From NCBI GenBank assembly GCA_024709185.1, contig JANJXE010000401.1:1-7709 (forward strand): a DNA stretch of 7,709 nt, in the 5' to 3' direction. Made by a program: the position numbers and the translations under genes. The notes beneath the pieces were generated by a model, which saw nothing but the letters and a program-made list of their open reading frames with translations, was not told where the DNA came from and did no database searches. Source of the stretch: Paludibacter sp. (GTDB lineage Bacteria; Bacteroidota; Bacteroidia; Bacteroidales; Paludibacteraceae). Below, in pieces: positions 5,119 to 7,709 of this stretch. Within the stretch, counting starts at the first letter, position 1, and each line of letters begins with the position of its first letter.

Positions 5119-5138
5119 AAAATATACATTAGTAACAA
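5109..5138 (-). promoter_or_regulatory. Promoter of the HTH repressor gene
   Basis: On the minus strand TTG (5138-5136) is followed after 19 bp by TATATTTG (5116-5109). Initiation near 5102 gives a leader of about 93 nt that runs through the 19-bp palindrome and the rightward -7 box, so this promoter faces the rightward one. Confidence 0.55.
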
Positions 5139-5164
5139 TATAACAATTAAAAAAGTTTTTTGCT

Positions 5165-5365
5165 ATGAGTTTAACAACATTTTATCAGAATCTTCCGGAA
5201 AGGAGCGCTCCAAAGAGTGAATTTGTCAGAAAGGTCGCTCGTCGTTGCAAGGTAGGCGAGGCCACAGTAAGAATGTGGGTCAAAGGAAAAACCAAGCCCA
5301 GCATGAATGAGCATTTAGAAATCTTATCAGAAGAAACAGGCATTAACACCAAAGAACTATTCTAA
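5165..5365 (+). CDS. Small Cro-like HTH protein
   Basis: This 66-aa protein is first in the rightward operon. Residues about 17-66 form a helix-turn-helix: FVRKVARRCKVGEATVRMWV (20-39), then GKTKPSMNEHLEILSEETG and NTKELF. The size, HTH and location opposite a repressor fit a Cro-type regulator that would bind the intervening operators and favour the rightward program; this role is inferred from position. An A/T-rich tract precedes the ATG and no Shine-Dalgarno is evident, as usual in Bacteroidota. Its stop overlaps the next start as TAATG, so the two are translationally coupled. Confidence 0.75.
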   Translation: MSLTTFYQNLPERSAPKSEFVRKVARRCKVGEATVRMWVKGKTKPSMNEHLEILSEETGINTKELF

Positions 5366-5607
5366 TGGAGACCGTTTTCAATTTTTGTACAGAACACGAT
5401 ACAGCCAATCGGATGATGAAACAAAAATTAGAACCGTTCACGATTGTGACTGATTGGCAAAGAATGACTATCAAAGTATTCAAAAAAGACGAACTGGTAC
5501 AAAGCGTAAATTTCGCTGAAATTCAGTTTTCCGTTGGTGACTTTGAAAACCTGTTGAGAAACGTAGAGATGAGTGCTAATCAATTAAAAGAATTCTGTTA
5601 TGCTTGA
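5365..5607 (+). CDS. Hypothetical 80-aa protein in early operon
   Basis: Starts METVFNFCTE and ends LKEFCYA; no family is recognised. It looks like a small soluble alpha/beta protein: an N-terminal helix-like part (8-22), strand-like stretches FTIVTDW and TIKVFKKDELVQSVNF (25-50), then a helical end (56-78). There is no signal peptide, membrane segment or metal motif. Its start shares a base with the upstream stop (TAATG) and its own stop overlaps the next gene's start (ATGCTTGA), so it is a tightly coupled operon member and almost certainly real. A small regulatory or recombination accessory role is possible but unsupported. Confidence 0.65.
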   Translation: METVFNFCTEHDTANRMMKQKLEPFTIVTDWQRMTIKVFKKDELVQSVNFAEIQFSVGDFENLLRNVEMSANQLKEFCYA

Positions 5608-5866
5608 CCCCAATACACCAGTATGGCAACTCACAGTTGGCCAGCTGCTGGAACTGGTAGAAAAACAACAGCCTAAAATAGAGCTTAAGACCGAACCTGA
5701 AAAAGAGGAGTACTTCAATACCGATGAAGCCTGCCATTACTTGAAAATCAGTAAAGCAACCCTTTTCAGGTGGAGAAAAGTGGGTTATCTAAAATCCGAC
5801 AAAGTAGGAGGAATCCTTCGATTCAGAAAAAGTCAACTAGATTCAATTTTAACTTCAAATTATTAA
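5600..5866 (+). CDS. Excisionase-type HTH_17 (MerR-like) DNA-binding protein
   Basis: This 88-aa protein has a variable N-terminus (1-35, with VWQLTVGQLLELVEKQQP) and a winged-helix domain of the excisionase/HTH_17 type at about 38-84: YFNTDEACHYLKISKATLFR followed by WRKVGYLKSDKVGGILRFRK and SQLDSIL. This matches the family pattern 'y.t..Ea..yL.vs..Tl.rw...G.l.....gg..rf....l...l'. Such proteins bend DNA at att sites to direct integrase toward excision or act as transcription regulators. With an intact integrase in the same element, a recombination directionality factor is plausible, though it is not adjacent to int. It overlaps its neighbours at both ends (8 bp and 1 bp). Confidence 0.8.
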   Translation: MLDPNTPVWQLTVGQLLELVEKQQPKIELKTEPEKEEYFNTDEACHYLKISKATLFRWRKVGYLKSDKVGGILRFRKSQLDSILTSNY

Positions 5867-6045
5867 TGCATATGTTCGGGTATATTCTAACGTCAAAAAA
5901 GCAGTTAAACCAGCTACATGAGACAATCGAGGAATATAAATCACTATGTAGCAATCAATCGAGTCAAATTGAGACTTTAAAAGCACAACTGAAAAAGTAC
6001 ATGCCCCTTAAAGGCAAAGATGGTAAATACATTAAAAAGAACTAA
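5866..6045 (+). CDS. Small 59-aa coiled-coil protein
   Basis: The start chosen is the ATG at 5866, which overlaps the upstream stop as TAATG, matching the coupling used throughout this operon; an in-frame ATG at 5770 would put 32 residues inside the excisionase-type gene. A second ATG two codons on (MFGYI...) is also possible. The protein begins MHMFGYILTSKKQLNQLHET and has a helical, heptad-like centre (about 13-45) and a lysine-rich tail (KDGKYIKKN). No family with known function is recognised. It ends 2 bp before the Rad50-like gene, so it could be a helper of that ATPase (inference). Confidence 0.6.
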   Translation: MHMFGYILTSKKQLNQLHETIEEYKSLCSNQSSQIETLKAQLKKYMPLKGKDGKYIKKN

Positions 6046-6047
6046 TC

Positions 6048-7709
6048 ATGAGATTGGAATTGAAACAATTAAACATTCAACGTTTCAAAGGTCTGCAAAA
6101 CCTATCATTTAGCTTTGATGACCCCGAAACGTGGATTTACGGAAAGAACGGTTCCGGCAAAACATCACTGTTTGATTCATTCATTTGGTGTTTATTCGGA
6201 AAAGACCACCAGGGCAGGTCGGATCACGAAATCAAACCTTACGACAACATGGGTAAAACGATTCCCAAAGCTGACATCGAGGTTGAAATTGTCGTTTCGG
6301 TCGATGGAGAAAAACGCAAGCTCCGCAGGAGTTACTGTGAGGTATGGGTAAAACCAAAAACAGAAATCGAGGAAGTGCTCAAGAAACACACCTCAGAATA
6401 TTTTCTTGACGATGTTGTCGTTACAAAGGCAGAGTTCGATAAATTCGTATCCTCTTTGTGTGATGATATGGTATTTAAAACTATCACCAACCCACTGTAC
6501 TTCACCAGCCTGAAAGCGGATGAACAGCGCAGACTTTTATTCTCAATGGTAAGTCTTACCGATGAGGAGATTGCCCACGGAAGTAAGGACTTCCAAAAGC
6601 TTCTTTCTGAACTTACCGGAAAGTCGTTGGAGGATTACAAAAAATCCATCAGCAACCAAAAAACACGCATAAAGCAGGAATTGGCCGGACTACCGGAACG
6701 GATTGCCGGACTGAAAGAAGGTATGCCACTGATGCCGGATATGGAAGCACTTTCCACACAAATCCAAAGCATTCAATCCCGCATTGATAGCATTGAACAG
6801 TCTCTGAATGATTCAGCATTAAATGCAGAGAACCAAAACAGGGAACGGATGACAATCCAAAGCCAAATCAATAAACTGGAACTGGCACAGCAGGAGTTAA
6901 AACATCAGCACCTTACACAGCTTAACACCCAAAAAGCGGAGATTAACTCCAAAATTGCAGAAATTGAATTCAAGGTTTCGAACTATAAAAAGCAGCTTAA
7001 ATTAACCGAGTCAAGACGATTGGAGCTGGAAGCTGAAAAGCAAAACGCCAATACCACACTGCAATCCCTTCGCGAGATGTGGAAGACCATCAAAGCCGAA
7101 GAGCTGGTATTTGATGATAACGCTTTCAAGTGCCCCACCTGCGAACGACTGTTGGAAGCATCGGACATTGCTGCCAAACAGGAGCAACTGCTTGCTAACT
7201 TCAACCTATCAAAAACACAGCGACTGGAAGCCAACAAAGCACAGGGACTGAATGTGGTTGAAAGGATAAAAGCTATCGATGTTGAACTGGAACAGTTAAC
7301 CACGGTTGAAAAACCTGAGCTTTTCTCCGGTACAAAAGTAGATGCGCTGAAATCCCAACTCGTTGAGATTGAACAAAAGTCCAATGATTACATGCAGGAT
7401 AAACGTTTCATCGATAATCAGGGACAAATTGAAAAGCTCAAAGCACAGCTTTCAACGGTAGCCAATCAGGTGGATAATTCTCAGCTTATCGAGGAAAAGA
7501 AATCACTTACTAAACAGGTGGATGAACTCAAAGCCCAAACAGCTCTCAAAGATGTAATTGCCAATACCAACCTTCGTATTTCTCAGTTGGAGGAACGTAT
7601 CAGCACAATGAATCAGGAGCTGGCAGATTTGGAGAAGAAGGAGTACATCGCTAAGAAATTTGAATTTGAAAAGAACAGCCGATACGAACAGAAAATCAAT
7701 CAGATGTTC
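6048..7709 (+). CDS. Rad50/SbcC-like SMC-type ATPase with zinc hook, 3' end cut by window edge
   Basis: The first 554 residues are visible. The N-terminal ATPase lobe starts MRLELKQLNIQRFKGLQNLS and holds a Walker A motif GKNGSGKT (32-39). A block about 110-180 (VVTKAEFDKFV, FKTITNPLYFTSLKADEQRR) is typical of AAA_23/Rad50 ATPases. A long coiled coil (about 198-345) leads to a zinc hook CPTC (362-365), then a returning coiled coil (about 370-554). The hook position predicts roughly 650-720 residues in all, with signature, Walker B and H-loop beyond the window. Rad50-type proteins tether and process DNA ends, usually with an Mre11/SbcD nuclease; phage versions often sit beside a nuclease or annealase. 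No nuclease gene is in view, so the partner may lie downstream or be host-encoded. It is the fifth gene of the operon. Confidence 0.88.
   Translation, partial: MRLELKQLNIQRFKGLQNLSFSFDDPETWIYGKNGSGKTSLFDSFIWCLFGKDHQGRSDHEIKPYDNMGKTIPKADIEVEIVVSVDGEKRKLRRSYCEVWVKPKTEIEEVLKKHTSEYFLDDVVVTKAEFDKFVSSLCDDMVFKTITNPLYFTSLKADEQRRLLFSMVSLTDEEIAHGSKDFQKLLSELTGKSLEDYKKSISNQKTRIKQELAGLPERIAGLKEGMPLMPDMEALSTQIQSIQSRIDSIEQSLNDSALNAENQNRERMTIQSQINKLELAQQELKHQHLTQLNTQKAEINSKIAEIEFKVSNYKKQLKLTESRRLELEAEKQNANTTLQSLREMWKTIKAEELVFDDNAFKCPTCERLLEASDIAAKQEQLLANFNLSKTQRLEANKAQGLNVVERIKAIDVELEQLTTVEKPELFSGTKVDALKSQLVEIEQKSNDYMQDKRFIDNQGQIEKLKAQLSTVANQVDNSQLIEEKKSLTKQVDELKAQTALKDVIANTNLRISQLEERISTMNQELADLEKKEYIAKKFEFEKNSRYEQKINQMF

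Larger units (their letters stand above)
2285..7709. mobile_element. Integrated phage-like element, one end only
   Basis: From the putative att core rightward the content switches to integrase, two repressor-like HTH proteins, a Cro-like HTH protein, an excisionase-type HTH protein, small unknown proteins and a Rad50-like recombination ATPase. Integrase at one end, a divergent repressor switch, then excision and recombination genes matches the early region of a temperate phage. No capsid, terminase, relaxase or conjugation gene is in view, so an integrative conjugative or mobilizable element remains possible. The right end is beyond the window. Non-coding stretches at 4310-4664 and 5010-5164 are far more AT-rich than the flanking genes. 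Confidence 0.8.

Noticed and set aside
5770..5865. Longer start for the 59-aa gene at 5770
   Set aside because: The extra residues are the out-of-frame translation of the excisionase-type gene; the TAATG junction at 5864-5868 marks the likely start.
6983..7384. 133-aa minus-strand ORF rich in Ser and Cys
   Set aside because: Antisense of the Rad50-like coiled coil and zinc hook; composition is typical of a shadow frame.

Overview
The window reads as a stretch of Bacteroidota chromosome (about 1-2284) joined to the int-bearing end of an integrated, phage-like mobile element (about 2285 to beyond 7709). The phylum call rests on three things: a secreted protein with a type IX secretion (Por-type) C-terminal sorting domain; several promoters of the Bacteroidota TTG-N19/20-TAnnTTTG form; and an integrase and small helix-turn-helix (HTH) genes of the kinds seen in Bacteroidota prophages and integrative elements. 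The genus cannot be resolved.

Host part: a minus-strand acyl carrier protein phosphodiesterase (acpH, running off the left edge) and a minus-strand secreted T9SS cargo protein, each with a recognisable promoter; the cargo gene also has a hairpin after it. At 2241-2300 (minus strand) there is a good intrinsic terminator preceded by 16 bp resembling the 3' end of a tRNA gene but with no tRNA body. I read this as an attachment-site remnant marking the element boundary, with the complete tRNA expected beyond the far end of the element.

Element part: a complete tyrosine recombinase (2504-3820, +) converges on a two-gene minus-strand unit (4309-3829: a 68-aa protein and a repressor-like HTH protein) across a shared hairpin. 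Then comes a 350-bp AT-rich non-coding block holding an array of 21-bp repeats (4339-4569), in which successive repeat junctions form dyads, followed by three helically phased AATATATT boxes. Next is a minus-strand HTH repressor (5009-4665), a divergent control region with two apparently face-to-face promoters and palindromic operators, and a rightward operon of five tightly coupled genes: a Cro-like HTH protein, an unknown 80-aa protein, an excisionase-type HTH protein, a 59-aa coiled-coil protein, and a Rad50/SbcC-like ATPase with a zinc hook that is cut by the right edge.

Working model (inference): the 5009-4665 repressor and the rightward Cro-like gene form a lysogeny-type switch. The rightward operon makes excision and recombination functions. 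The left unit and the 21-bp array form a second control or replication module. The nonamer GTTGACATT occurs both in the 21-bp array and in 11-bp repeats at the int promoter, which hints that one element-encoded protein could act at both places. No structural, conjugation, replication-initiator or partition gene lies inside the window, so prophage versus other integrative element cannot be settled here.
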